Positions 45,826 through 56,010 of a stretch of 64,000 nt of DNA are shown one piece after another. The notes below the pieces were generated by a model that ran no database searches, was not told the DNA's origin, and saw nothing but the letters and a program-made list of their open reading frames with translations. This stretch comes from Amycolatopsis camponoti (GTDB lineage: Bacteria > Actinomycetota > Actinomycetes > Mycobacteriales > Pseudonocardiaceae), in the NCBI RefSeq assembly GCF_902497555.1, contig NZ_CABVGP010000003.1, forward strand, positions 372,001 through 436,000. The letters are read 5' to 3'. How positions within the stretch are numbered: the first letter of the stretch is position 1; each line of letters opens with the position of its first letter. The position numbers and the translations under genes are program-made.

Positions 45826-46720
45826 GCTGGGCGATCTCCGCGCGCAGTTCGTCGATCACCTTGGCCACGGCCGGACGCTGCAGCGCGCCGACCCGGCAGA
45901 CCGCCTCCACCAGCCGGGCGGCGCGGATCCCCGCCAATGGCTTGCTGACCAGGCCGCTGCCGCGGCGGGTGTCGATCGTGTAGCGCGGGACCAGCGCGAT
46001 CCCGTGGCCCGCCGCGACGAGCCGCTCGGTGATGCGGAAGTCGTTGATCCGCTGCACCACCACCGGCCGGACGCCGGTGCGGACGGTCAGCGAGCGCAGC
46101 ACGTCGTCCACCGGGAAGCCGTGGTCGACGCCGATCCAGCGTTCGTCGGCCAGCTCCGCCAGGTCCACCCGCCGCTTGGCCGCCAGCCGGTGCCCGGCGG
46201 GGAGCGCGACGTCGAGCGGCTCCCGCAGCAGCGGCACGACGTCCAGGCGGCCGGAGTCGAACTCCGGCGCGTGCTCGTCCCGGTGCGCGACGACGATGTC
46301 GTAGTCCGCGACCAGGCCGGGCACCTCGGGTGGCGTCATGTCGACGTCGCGGACGTCGACCTCCAGGCCCTCGTACTCCGCGACGCGGGTCAGCAGGCCG
46401 GGCAGCAGCATCAGCCCGGCCGACTGGAAGATCGCGATCCGCACGCGGCCGCGCGGCGCGCTGCGGTAGGTGTCCAGTTCGGACTCCGCGCGATCGAGCG
46501 CGGCGAGCACCTCGTCGGCGCGGGCGACCAGCGCTCGACCGGCGTCGGTCAGCCGCAGCCCCCGCCCGGCCGGCTCGGTGAGCGGCAGGCCGACCTCGCC
46601 CTGCAGCGCCCGCAGCTGCTGCGAGACCGCGGACGGCGTGCAGTGCAGCGCCCGGGCGGCCGCCGTCACGCTCCCGCGGTCGGCGAACTCGCGCAGTGTG
46701 CGCAGGCGACCCAGATCCAC
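45815..46720 (-). CDS. LysR-family regulator
   Basis: 301 aa, normal length. The HTH (FADRGSVTAAARALHCTPSAVSQQLRALQGEVG; core SVTAAARALHCTPSAVSQQL) is followed by a substrate-binding-protein-like domain. TACGCT (46727-46732) ends 6 nt before the GTG, so it has its own leaderless promoter in the 24-bp gap after the exporter gene. It may control that exporter or the divergent one at 47883; the sequence does not decide this. Confidence 0.9.
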   Translation of the reverse strand: MDLGRLRTLREFADRGSVTAAARALHCTPSAVSQQLRALQGEVGLPLTEPAGRGLRLTDAGRALVARADEVLAALDRAESELDTYRSAPRGRVRIAIFQSAGLMLLPGLLTRVAEYEGLEVDVRDVDMTPPEVPGLVADYDIVVAHRDEHAPEFDSGRLDVVPLLREPLDVALPAGHRLAAKRRVDLAELADERWIGVDHGFPVDDVLRSLTVRTGVRPVVVQRINDFRITERLVAAGHGIALVPRYTIDTRRGSGLVSKPLAGIRAARLVEAVCRVGALQRPAVAKVIDELRAEIAQLTA

Positions 46721-46744
46721 GGCCCCAGCGTAGTTGAAGCGCGG

Positions 46745-47677
46745 CTACACAGTGGCCACGCTTTCGGCGGCCTTCGCTTCACGGTCGTGGCGCAGCCGCG
46801 CGACCGTCCCGGCGCTGACGAGCGCGACGATCCCGGCGACGCAGCCGAGCGTGAGCACCGACGGCGTCAGGCGGTTGTCGGCCAGCTGCAGCACGTACGC
46901 GAACAGCGGCGACAACGTCAGCAGGATCGACGCGGTGATCGGCTCGGTCCGCCGGATCCCCACCTGCAGCAGGTAGAGCGGCAGCGCGACCCCGAGCAGG
47001 GCGATCAGCGCGGAGGGCCCGAACGCGGGCCCGAAGCCCGGCGCGTCGTCGACCGCGACGAGCGCCCAGGTCATCGCCAGGATGAGGAAGAACCGCACGG
47101 CGAGCACCCGCCGCGGCGGCAGCTCGGCGTCGCTCAGCCGCTTCGAGTAGATCACGTTCGTCACCGAGCCGACCCCGGTGACGAGCACGAGCGCCACCCC
47201 GATGAGCGTCTCGCCGGGCGTCCGGTCGAGTCCACTGTGGCCGGTGAACGACCCCCAGACGAGCAGCCCGATCAGCACGCCGATCCCGGCCGCCACCCAC
47301 GCCTCCGCGCGCAGGATCGCGGTTCCCTTGCGCAGCAACGGGTTGAACGCGAGGGTCAGCACCGGGCCGAGCGCGATGCCCACGACGTTCACCACCGCGG
47401 GTTCGAGGTAGCGCAGCGCGAAGAGCATCGACAGCCAGGTCGCGGCGGTCGTCACGTTGATCATCACGACGTCACGGCGCAGCTCGCGCAGTGGCCGGAA
47501 CGTCACGGCCACCCCGTCGCGCAGCAGCGCGAACCCGAGGAAGAACACGGCGGCGAGGGTGAACGACACCGCCGCGACGGTCGCCGGGCGCAGCTGTTCG
47601 AGCTGGTTTCCGGCGAAAACGTCGAGCGCCGCCGTCAGCGCCGCGAACCCGGTCAGTGGCAGTACGCCTCGCAGCAT
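46745..47677 (-). CDS. DMT-superfamily (EamA) transporter
   Basis: 310 aa with about ten membrane helices in two EamA halves (GNQLEQLRPATVAAVSF; RTEPITASILLTLSPLFAYVLQ in the second, shown as RTEPITASILLTL). It likely exports amino acids or metabolites. GGGGAG 6 nt before the ATG at 47677 sets the start; a frame from 47737 is not supported. It is divergent from a second EamA gene with 205 bp between. Confidence 0.85.
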   Translation of the reverse strand: MLRGVLPLTGFAALTAALDVFAGNQLEQLRPATVAAVSFTLAAVFFLGFALLRDGVAVTFRPLRELRRDVVMINVTTAATWLSMLFALRYLEPAVVNVVGIALGPVLTLAFNPLLRKGTAILRAEAWVAAGIGVLIGLLVWGSFTGHSGLDRTPGETLIGVALVLVTGVGSVTNVIYSKRLSDAELPPRRVLAVRFFLILAMTWALVAVDDAPGFGPAFGPSALIALLGVALPLYLLQVGIRRTEPITASILLTLSPLFAYVLQLADNRLTPSVLTLGCVAGIVALVSAGTVARLRHDREAKAAESVATV

Positions 47678-47882
47678 CGGAAACTCCCCAGTCGTCGGCG
47701 GACGCTCATCGTCACCGGATCCGGACATCCCGGGCAATAGCGTCCGGGCGGGGTGAGCACGGCCCGAGAGGTGACGTCCACCGATCGGCCCAGGTCAGCG
47801 GTCGTTTTCGTGAAGCTCAGCTACAAGGTTCGTGCAGATAATCTCGCTGGTCCTTCACTGTCCGCCTTGCGAGAGTGGAGGC

Positions 47883-48779
47883 ATGCCCACCCGTGACCGC
47901 CTGCTCGCCGTGCTCGTCGCCGTGCTCTGGGGCCTGAACTTCCTCGCCATCCACGCCACGCTCGGCCAGTTCCCGCCGGTGTTCGCGGGCGCGCTGCGGT
48001 TCGCCGTCATCGCCGTGCCGACGATCCTGTTCGTGCCGTGGCCGAAGGTGAAGGTGCGGCACCTGCTCGGCTACGGCCTCGGCTTCGGCACCGGGCAGTT
48101 CGCGTTCCTGTTCATCGCGATGGACACCGGGATGCCGACCGGGCTCGCGTCGCTGGTGCTGCAGGCGTCGGCGCCGTTCACGGTGCTGCTCGGCGCCGTC
48201 TTCCTGCGTGAACGCGTCACGCCGCACCAGCTGGCCGGCATCGCGCTGGCCGTCGCCGGGATGGTCGCGATCGCGTGGCAGCAGTCCGGGCACGCGGCCC
48301 TGCTGCCGATGGTCCTGACGCTGCTGGCCGCGCTGAGCTGGGCGTTCGGCAACCTCAGCACGCGCAAGGCCGAGCCGGACAACCCGTTGCACTTCACGCT
48401 GTGGATGTCGGTGGTGCCGCCGCTACCGATGTTCGCGCTTTCGCTGGTCATGGAGGGCCCGGCCGCGCAGTGGCGCTCGCTGACGACGCTCGGGACGCCG
48501 ACCGGGCTGACCGCGCTGGGCGGGCTGGCCTACGTCGTGCTGATCGGCACGGTCGTCGGGTCCGGCCTGTGGACGACGCTGATGCGGCGCAACCCGGCGG
48601 GCGTGGTTTCGCCGTTTTCGCTGCTCGTGCCGGTGGTCGGTCTGACGGCGTCGTTCGTCTTCCTCGGCGAGCGGCCGACCGGGCTGGAGATCGGCGCGGC
48701 CGCCGTCGTGATCGCCGGGGTGCTGCTGGGCTCCCTGCGGTTCACGCGCAAGCGCGAACCCGAGCTCGTCACGGTCTAG
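47883..48779 (+). CDS. DMT-superfamily (EamA) transporter
   Basis: 298 aa and about ten helices. VAVLWGLNFLAIHATLGQFPP and LGERPTGLEIGAAAVVIAGVLL are the typical first and last EamA motifs (shown in part: LWGLNFLAIHA and FLGERPTGLEIG). It resembles the O-acetylserine/cysteine exporter YdeD group. A GTGGAGG site sets the ATG. Its end overlaps the DedA gene by 4 bp. Confidence 0.87.
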   Translation: MPTRDRLLAVLVAVLWGLNFLAIHATLGQFPPVFAGALRFAVIAVPTILFVPWPKVKVRHLLGYGLGFGTGQFAFLFIAMDTGMPTGLASLVLQASAPFTVLLGAVFLRERVTPHQLAGIALAVAGMVAIAWQQSGHAALLPMVLTLLAALSWAFGNLSTRKAEPDNPLHFTLWMSVVPPLPMFALSLVMEGPAAQWRSLTTLGTPTGLTALGGLAYVVLIGTVVGSGLWTTLMRRNPAGVVSPFSLLVPVVGLTASFVFLGERPTGLEIGAAAVVIAGVLLGSLRFTRKREPELVTV

Positions 48780-49420
48780 GCGGTCGGCTCGCTGACTTCC
48801 TGCTTCTCTTCTTCGTCGTGCTTCTTGCCGAGCCGCTTCTTCATCACGAAGAAGACGACGACGCCGATCACGATGGCGGCGACCAGGCCGTACTTGGAGA
48901 AGTTGCCGAGCCACTTTTCGGCGACGACGCCGAGGTAGTAGACGAGGGCCGTGGTGCCGCCGGCCCACACGATGCCGCCGGCCGCGTTCGCCATCAGGAA
49001 CTTCGGGTAGTGCATCTTGAGCGACCCGGCGAGCGGGCCGGCGAGGATGCGCAGGAACGCGATGAAGCGGCCCAGGAAGACGGCCCACACGCCGCGTTTG
49101 TCGAAGATCCGTTCGGCGTTGGCGAGGTGCGTCGGGCCGAAATGCTTCGGGAATTTCCGGCCGGCCCAGGCGAACAGCCGTTGACCACCGGTCTTTCCGA
49201 TCAGGTACCCGATGCTGTCGCCGATGATGGCGCCGGCGCTGGCCAGGATGCCGATCCACAGCGGACTCAGGTTGCTGTGCTGCGAAGCGAGCAAAGCGGC
49301 GCTGACCAGCACGATCTCGCCCGGCAGCGGAATGCCGAGGCTTTCGATCATGATCACCGCGCCGACGATCAGGTACACCGAAAGCGGCGGGATCGCCTCC
49401 AGCCATTGGTCGATGTGCAC
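48776..49420 (-). CDS. DedA-family membrane protein
   Basis: 214 aa. The family motifs ESLGIPLPGEIVLVSAALLA, GDSIGYLIGKTGGQRLFA and FLGRFIAFLRILAGPLAG are complete, including the Arg residues missing in the short DedA protein at 44016. The last ~20 residues are charged and cytoplasmic. The frame is open further upstream, but GTG 49420 has AGGGGG at 8 nt. Likely role: lipid (undecaprenyl phosphate or PE) flipping. Confidence 0.9.
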   Translation of the reverse strand: MHIDQWLEAIPPLSVYLIVGAVIMIESLGIPLPGEIVLVSAALLASQHSNLSPLWIGILASAGAIIGDSIGYLIGKTGGQRLFAWAGRKFPKHFGPTHLANAERIFDKRGVWAVFLGRFIAFLRILAGPLAGSLKMHYPKFLMANAAGGIVWAGGTTALVYYLGVVAEKWLGNFSKYGLVAAIVIGVVVFFVMKKRLGKKHDEEEKQEVSEPTA

Positions 49421-49529
49421 CGGTCGTACCCCCTGCTGTTCGCCGAATCTGCTTTCCGCAGGGTACCGGGGCAAGTGCGCCGGGGGCGGCCTACTCAGGT
49501 ATTGCGGGGGGTACGACTCAAGTCGGGGT

Positions 49530-50171
49530 TCACTCGAGCGTGGCGAGGGCGGGGGCCACCGGGAAATCCCCGGAAACGACGTCGAAGCCGCGGTTTTCGG
49601 TGAGCGGCTCCCCGAGCACCCCGACGAGCACGGCGGCGACGTCCCGCCGGGTGATCCGCCCGGGTTCGAGGTGGCCCGCCACCTTGACGCGGCCGGTGGC
49701 GGGGCCGTCGGTGAGCGTCCCGGGCCGGACGATGGTCCAGGTCAGCGCGGACTTCTGCAGGACGCTGTCGGAAACCTGCTTGGCGAGCAGGATCGACCGG
49801 ACCAGGCGGTCGCCCTGGTCCGGGGAGTCGGCGAACTGGGCGGAGAGCTGGATGAACCGCGAAACCCCGGCGACTTCGGCGGCCCGGATGGCGGCGATGG
49901 CCCCGTCCCGGTCGACGAGGTTCACCGATTCGGGTTCCGGATCGGGTGCCCCGATGGTGTTGATGACGACGTCGGAGTCCTTGAGGGCCTCGACGAGGTC
50001 GTCACGATCGGCGGTGACGTCGGCTACGACGGGCCGGGCGGGCTCGTCGCGGAGGACGTCGGCCCGTCTGCGGCTTCTCAGGCCGGCACGGACCTGGTGA
50101 CCTCGGGCCGCGAGCAGGCGGACGACGTGGATCCCGGTTCGTCCCGTCGCGCCCAGCACGGTGACCTGCAT
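49530..50171 (-). CDS. NmrA/atypical SDR-family NAD(P)-binding protein
   Basis: 213 aa. The Rossmann motif VTVLGATGRTGIHVVRLL starts the protein, and an extended-SDR layout follows (DVVINTIGAP; WTIVRPGTLTDGP) without a YXXXK pair, as in NmrA-type redox sensors or isomerases. A GGGAGG site precedes the ATG. It stands alone between a DedA gene and the sigma factor. Confidence 0.85.
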   Translation of the reverse strand: MQVTVLGATGRTGIHVVRLLAARGHQVRAGLRSRRRADVLRDEPARPVVADVTADRDDLVEALKDSDVVINTIGAPDPEPESVNLVDRDGAIAAIRAAEVAGVSRFIQLSAQFADSPDQGDRLVRSILLAKQVSDSVLQKSALTWTIVRPGTLTDGPATGRVKVAGHLEPGRITRRDVAAVLVGVLGEPLTENRGFDVVSGDFPVAPALATLE

Positions 50172-50250
50172 GCGGTGATCCTCCCGCAGGTGGGGCGGGT
50201 TCGCTGGACACCAGAGTTGTCCACAGGGTTCACCCCCATGTGGACAACTG

Positions 50251-51429
50251 TCAGTTGCCGGTCAGCCCGGCGGCCCGCGATCGCAGGTACTCCTGCTCGG
50301 GCAGGCTCAAGGTCCGCTGGGCAGCGGCCAGGTAAGCCTCCCGCGCCCCGGCCGCGTCACCCGCCAGCTCCAGCAGGTGCGCCCGCACGGCGTCGACCCG
50401 GTGGTGCTCCGTCAACTCGGTGTCCGCCAGCTCCGCCAACCCGGCCGATGGCCCGTGGACCTGCGCGAACGCCACCACCCGGTTCAACGTCACCATCGGC
50501 CCCGGCGCCACCACGCGCAGCAGGTCGTACAGCGTGAGGATCTGCGCCCAGTCCGTCTCCGCCGCCGACGCCGCCTCGTCGTGGACCGCCGCGATCGCCG
50601 CCTGGAGCTGGTACGGCCCCACCGGTGCCGTCGACAACGCGCCCGTGATCAGCGAAACACCCTCTTCGACGAGCCGTGGATTCCACCGGCTCCGGTCCTG
50701 CTCGGCCAGCGGGACCAGGGCACCCGCACCGTCGACGCGGGCCGGGCGGCGGGCTTCGGTCAGGAGCATCAACGCCAGGAGTCCGGTCACCTCGCCGTCG
50801 TGCGGCAACTCCGCGCTCAGCTGCCGGACCAGGCGGATCGCCTCCGTCGTCAGCTCGACGCGGTTCAGCTCGTCGCCCGAACTGGCCGTGTGGCCCTCCG
50901 TGTAGATCAGGTACAGCACCTGCAGCACCGCCGCCAGGCGCTCCGGACCCCCGTCCCGGGTGAGGCGCTCGCCGCGGAGTTTCTGCTTGGCGCGGCTGAT
51001 CCGCTGGCCGATCGTGGCCTCCGGCACGAGGAACGCGCGGGCGATCTCCGCCGTCGTCAGGCCGCCGACCGCACGCAGCGTCAGCGCCACCTGGGACGGC
51101 TGGGTCAGCGACGGGTGGCAGCAGAGCAGCAGCAACGTCAGCGTGTCGTCGACTCCGACCGGCGCGGGGCCGGGCGGCTCGGCCAGCGCCACGCTCTCCT
51201 CGCGCCGTTGCCGGGCGGTCTCGCTGCGCCACTGCTCGATGCGCCGCCGGGACGCCGTCGTGATCAGCCAGCCCTTCGGGTGGTCCGGGATCCCGGACGA
51301 CGGCCACTGCTGCGATGCCGCCAGCAGCGCCTCCTGAACGGCGTCCTCGCAGGACTCGAAGTCGCCGTACCGCCGGACCAGCGCCGCCAGGACCTGCGGG
51401 GCGAGCGAACGCAGCAGCTCGGGGTTCAC
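50251..51429 (-). CDS. ECF sigma factor of the ECF42 type with TPR-like C-terminal extension
   Basis: 392 aa, far longer than a normal ECF (~190). Residues ~5-75 are region 2 (YGDFESCEDAVQEALLAASQQW), ~100-165 region 4 (LRAVGGLTTAEIARAFLVPEATIGQRISRAKQKLR; core LTTAEIARAFLVPEATIGQR). The rest is the DUF6596/TPR-like extension with ARVDGAGALVPLAEQDRSRW and ending in EQEYLRSRAAGL. ECF42 factors have no anti-sigma factor; the extension is needed for activity. GTG overlaps the YCII gene stop (GTGA). Confidence 0.9.
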   Translation of the reverse strand: MNPELLRSLAPQVLAALVRRYGDFESCEDAVQEALLAASQQWPSSGIPDHPKGWLITTASRRRIEQWRSETARQRREESVALAEPPGPAPVGVDDTLTLLLLCCHPSLTQPSQVALTLRAVGGLTTAEIARAFLVPEATIGQRISRAKQKLRGERLTRDGGPERLAAVLQVLYLIYTEGHTASSGDELNRVELTTEAIRLVRQLSAELPHDGEVTGLLALMLLTEARRPARVDGAGALVPLAEQDRSRWNPRLVEEGVSLITGALSTAPVGPYQLQAAIAAVHDEAASAAETDWAQILTLYDLLRVVAPGPMVTLNRVVAFAQVHGPSAGLAELADTELTEHHRVDAVRAHLLELAGDAAGAREAYLAAAQRTLSLPEQEYLRSRAAGLTGN

Positions 51430-51785
51430 CGCAGCCCCATCACCGGCCGCACTTCGACCACGCCGAACGCTGCTTCGGGGATCCGCGCGGCGATCTCGAC
51501 GGCGCGTTCGCGGCTGTCGCAGTCGAGCACGTAGAAGCCGGCGAGGAACTCCTTGGCCTCGGCGAACGGGCCATCGGTCGTCGTCCTGCCGCGCTCGCCC
51601 ACGCTGACCCGCGTGGACAGCTCCGGGAAGGCGAGCCGTTCGGAGACGACGCGCTCGCCGGACGCGTCGAGGTCGTCGTTGAGCTGCTGGTAGTAGGCGA
51701 GCCCGGCGGCCTGCTGCTCGTCGCTCATGCCCTCCCAGGCCGCGCGCGACTCGGGGTTGCCGTAGATCAGGACCACGTACTTCAC
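51426..51785 (-). CDS. YCII-related (DGPF) protein coupled to the sigma factor
   Basis: 119 aa. It opens KYVVLIYGNPESRAAW and has the signature TTDGPFAEAKEFLAGFYVLD. DGPF proteins are the conserved neighbours of ECF42 sigma factors, though not strictly required for their function in the one Streptomyces case studied. A GGGAGG site sets the GTG at 51785. Only 56 bp remain for a promoter before the dpp terminator. Confidence 0.9.
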   Translation of the reverse strand: MKYVVLIYGNPESRAAWEGMSDEQQAAGLAYYQQLNDDLDASGERVVSERLAFPELSTRVSVGERGRTTTDGPFAEAKEFLAGFYVLDCDSRERAVEIAARIPEAAFGVVEVRPVMGLR

Positions 51786-51841
51786 GAACGCCTCCCGGCC
51801 GATGTCGAAATCCAGGATGGCATGAGGGAGAAGCGAAACGA

Positions 51842-51879
51842 CGAACGGCCGGCCGGGACGAATCCCGGCCGGCCGTTCG
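51842..51879 (-). terminator. Terminator of the dipeptide transporter operon
   Basis: Perfect 17-bp arms with CGAA loop (left arm 51842-51858, right arm 51863-51879), 11 bp past the dppF stop. Confidence 0.88.
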
Positions 51880-51889
51880 GAAGAGAACC

Positions 51890-52998
51890 TCAGAGGATCT
51901 CGGCGGACGTGCCGATGTCCGGCGGGCCGAGGTCGGGGTTCAGCGCCCCGGTGAGCTCGACCAGCTCCGGCTTCACCTCGTGCGGCTGGATGCGCCCGTC
52001 GCGGATGTCCTCCGCGTAGTGGCACGCCACCCGGTGACCGCCGCCGATCTCGCGCAGCTGCGGGCGGTCCGTGTCGCACAGGCTCGCCTGCTTCCACGGG
52101 CAGCGCGTGTGGAAGCGGCAGCCCGACGGCGGGTTCGCCGGCGAAGGCAGGTCGCCCGCGAGCAGGATCTGCTCACGGGTGTCCTCGACCTGCGGGTCCG
52201 GCACCGGGATCGCCGACAGCAGCGCCCGCGTGTACGGGTGCAGCGGTTCGCGGTACAGCGAGTCCGCGTCGGTCTCCTCGACCAGCGCGCCCAGGTACAT
52301 CACGCCGATGCGGTCGGAGATGTGCCGCACCACCGCGAGGTCGTGCGCGATCACCACGTACGTCAGGCCGAGCTGGTCCTGCAGGTCCTCCAGCAGGTTG
52401 ACCACCTGGGCCTGCACCGAGACGTCCAGCGCGGACACCGGCTCGTCGGCGACGATCAGGTCCGGCTCCACGGCCAGCGCCCGCGCGATGCCGATGCGCT
52501 GGCGCTGCCCGCCCGAGAACTCGTGCGGGTACTTCCGCAGCGCCGTCTCCGGGAGGCCGACCGCGGCCAGCAGCTGCCGCAGCCGCCGCTGGGTGGCTTC
52601 CTTGTCCTTGTCGAGGCCGTGCGCGTGCATGCCCTCGACGAGGATCGACTCCACCGACTGCCGGGGGTCCAAACTGGACAGCGGGTCCTGGAAGATCATC
52701 TGCATCCGGCGCCGGGCCTTCCGCAGTTCCTCACCCTTCAGCTTGGCGACGTCGGTGCCGTCGAAGACCACCGAGCCGGCGGTCGGCTCGCTGAGCCGCA
52801 GGATCGCCCGGCCCAGCGTGGACTTGCCGCACCCGGACTCGCCCACCAGGCCGTAGGTCTCGCCGCGGCGGATGGACAGGTCGACACCGTCGACCGCGTA
52901 GACGTGGCCGACCGTCCGGTCGAACACGATCCCGCTCTTGATCGGGAAGTGCACCTTGAGGTCGCTGACCTCGAGCAGCACGTCGCCAGCAGGACGGG

Positions 52999-53002
<4 letters not shown>
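51890..53002 (-). CDS. dppF: Dipeptide/oligopeptide ABC transporter, ATP-binding subunit (DppF/OppF)
   Basis: 370 aa. Walker [13 protein letters not shown]-loop, signature LSGGQ variant ([15 protein letters not shown]), Walker [13 protein letters not shown] and the C-terminal oligo_HPY domain with Cys cluster ([15 protein letters not shown]) are present; such cysteines bind an Fe-S cluster in some members. It powers import together with DppD. It is the last gene of the operon and overlaps dppD by 4 bp. Confidence 0.93.
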
Positions 53003-53994
<992 letters not shown>

Positions 53995-54000
53995 GGGTTC

Positions 54001-54924
54001 TCACCGCCTGTTCTTCGGGTCGAGGGCTTCGCGGAGGGACTCGCCGACCAGCGTGAACCCGAGCGCCACGATGATGATCGCGATCGCCGGGTAGTACGCG
54101 AGCTCGGGACGGACGTCGAGGAACTGGTGCGAGGCCTTGCCCAGCATCAGCCCCCACTCCGCCCGCGACGGGTCCGGGTCGCCCAGACCGAGGAACGACA
54201 GCGCGGCGGCCTCCAGGATCGACGTCGCCAGGGTCAGCGTCGCCTGCACGATGACCGGGCCGAGCGAGTTCGGCAGCATGTGCCGGAACACGATCGGCCA
54301 GCGCTTGACGCCGAGCGACCTCGCGGCCAGCACGTGGTCGGCGTCCCGCTGGGACAGCATGGAACCGCGCAGCAGCCGGGCGAAGATCGGCACGCCGATC
54401 ATCGACACGGCCAGGATGACCGTCCACTGGCTCGGCTTCGCGAACAGCGCCGCGATCGAAATGGCCAGCAGCAGGGACGGGAACGCCAGCATGACGTCGA
54501 CCAGTCGCATCAGGATGGTGTCGACCCAGCCGCCGAAGGCACCCGCCAGGCCACCGATGATCACGCCGATGAGCACGCCGACGATCGTGGCGAGCACACC
54601 GACGATCAGCGTCTGCTGGGCGCCGGCGATCAGCCGCGACAGGAAGTCGCGGCCGAAGTCGTCCACGCCGAGCGGGAACCCGGCCTGCGCGCCGGGGATG
54701 AAGTTCGGCCGGACCTGGTCGCCGAGGTACTGGACGTCGGGGTCCTTCGGCTCCAGCACCGACGCGAAGATCGCGACGATCAGGAACAGGCCGGTGATGA
54801 CGCCACCGGTGATCGCGACCGGGCTGCGCAGCATCCGGCGGATCGCTTCCCCGCCGAGGCTGCGCCCGCTCGCCGCGGCGAGCTTGTCGATCGGTTCCTT
54901 CTTCTTGTTCAGCAGAGTGTTCAT
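54001..54924 (-). CDS. dppC: Dipeptide/oligopeptide ABC transporter permease (DppC)
   Basis: 307 aa. An OppC_N-type cytoplasmic start (RRMLRSPVAITGGVITGLFLIVAI) leads to six helices. The EAA loop VLAARSLGVKRWPIVFRHMLPN contacts the ATPases. The ATG overlaps dppB by 4 bp. Confidence 0.93.
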   Translation of the reverse strand: MNTLLNKKKEPIDKLAAASGRSLGGEAIRRMLRSPVAITGGVITGLFLIVAIFASVLEPKDPDVQYLGDQVRPNFIPGAQAGFPLGVDDFGRDFLSRLIAGAQQTLIVGVLATIVGVLIGVIIGGLAGAFGGWVDTILMRLVDVMLAFPSLLLAISIAALFAKPSQWTVILAVSMIGVPIFARLLRGSMLSQRDADHVLAARSLGVKRWPIVFRHMLPNSLGPVIVQATLTLATSILEAAALSFLGLGDPDPSRAEWGLMLGKASHQFLDVRPELAYYPAIAIIIVALGFTLVGESLREALDPKNRR

Positions 54925-55922
54925 CGCACACGCACCCTCGGGTCGATGATCCCGTACGAGATGTCGACCAGCATGTTCACCAGGACGTAGACCACGGCCC
55001 CGAACAGCAGGAGCGCCTGCAGCCGGGGGTAGTCACGCCGTTCGATCCCTTCGGCCAGCAGGAAGCCGAGGCCGCGGAAGTTGAACACCCGCTCGGTCAG
55101 CACGGCGCCGCCGAGCAGCGCGCCGGTCTGCAGGCCGATGGTCGTGACCACCGGCAGCAGGCCGTTGCGCAGGACGTGCCGGGTGCGCACCACCTGCTGG
55201 GTCAGGCCCTTGGAGTTGGCCGTGCGGATGAAGTCCTCGTTGAGGACGTCCAGCACCGACGCGCGGGTGATCCGGGTGATCACCGCGAGCGGGATGGTGG
55301 CGAGCGCGAACGCGGGCAGGATCAGGTGCTTGATCGCGTCCCAGACGGCGTCCCACTCGCTCGTCATGATGCCGTCGAGGATGGCGAAGTTCGTGATCGC
55401 CGTGGCGTCGAGGCCTGCGGCCTGCCTGCCCTGGGACGGCAGGCCCAGCGGCGCGGCCAGGATGTCCTGCATCATGTAGCCCAGGAAGAAGACCGGCACC
55501 GCGACGCCGATCAGGCTGAGCACGATGACCACGTTGTCGACCGGCCCACCGCGGTACCGCGCGGACAGGTAGCCGGCCGGGATGCCGATGACGACCGCGA
55601 TGATCATCGCGGAGAGACCGAGCTCGATGGTCGCCGGCAGGAAGGTGACGATCTCGCCCATCACGGGCTGGGTCGACACCAGGGAGTTGCCGAAGTCGCC
55701 GGTCAGCGCCCGGCCGAGGAATCCGAAGTACTGCACGAAGATCGGCTGGTCGAGGCCGAGCACGTGGTTGAGGTTGGCGATCTTCTCCGGCGTCGCCTTG
55801 TCCCCCAGCAGAGCGGCGGCGGGACCGCCGGGCAGGGACCGGAGCCAAGCGAAGACCAAGATGGACAGGATGAAGAGCGTCGGGATCGCTTGTAGCAGCC
55901 GACGCACGAGAAAACGGAGCAC
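54921..55922 (-). CDS. dppB: Dipeptide/oligopeptide ABC transporter permease (DppB)
   Basis: 333 aa. RFLVRRLLQAIPTLFILSILVFAWLRSLPGGPA (core LRFLVRRLLQAIPTLF) is the DppB start, and the EAA loop IRTANSKGLTQQVVRTRHVLRN lies near residue 235. The frame is open 19 codons upstream through the hairpin; GTG 55922 has AAAGGA at 6 nt and begins at the conserved N-terminus, so it is preferred. Confidence 0.93.
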   Translation of the reverse strand: MLRFLVRRLLQAIPTLFILSILVFAWLRSLPGGPAAALLGDKATPEKIANLNHVLGLDQPIFVQYFGFLGRALTGDFGNSLVSTQPVMGEIVTFLPATIELGLSAMIIAVVIGIPAGYLSARYRGGPVDNVVIVLSLIGVAVPVFFLGYMMQDILAAPLGLPSQGRQAAGLDATAITNFAILDGIMTSEWDAVWDAIKHLILPAFALATIPLAVITRITRASVLDVLNEDFIRTANSKGLTQQVVRTRHVLRNGLLPVVTTIGLQTGALLGGAVLTERVFNFRGLGFLLAEGIERRDYPRLQALLLFGAVVYVLVNMLVDISYGIIDPRVRVR

Positions 55923-55956
55923 TTGCAGTCCTTTGTTGCCAGCCCGGGAATCAGGC

Positions 55957-55990
55957 GCAGGGGGTGGGTGCGGTAGCACCCACCCCCTGC
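55957..55990 (-). terminator. Hairpin between dppA and dppB (partial terminator or mRNA stabiliser)
   Basis: Perfect 15-bp GC-rich arms GCAGGGGGTGGGTGC and complement around GGTA, 20 bp after the dppA stop and 34 bp before dppB. No U-tract follows, so read-through into dppB is expected, with more dppA mRNA retained than distal mRNA. Confidence 0.8.
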
Positions 55991-56010
55991 CTTTGGCTGA
56001 AATCCTTCAG

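Noticed and set aside
45731..47740. 669-codon open frame on the plus strand
   Set aside because: Shadow across lysR and an EamA gene, both of which have clear motifs.
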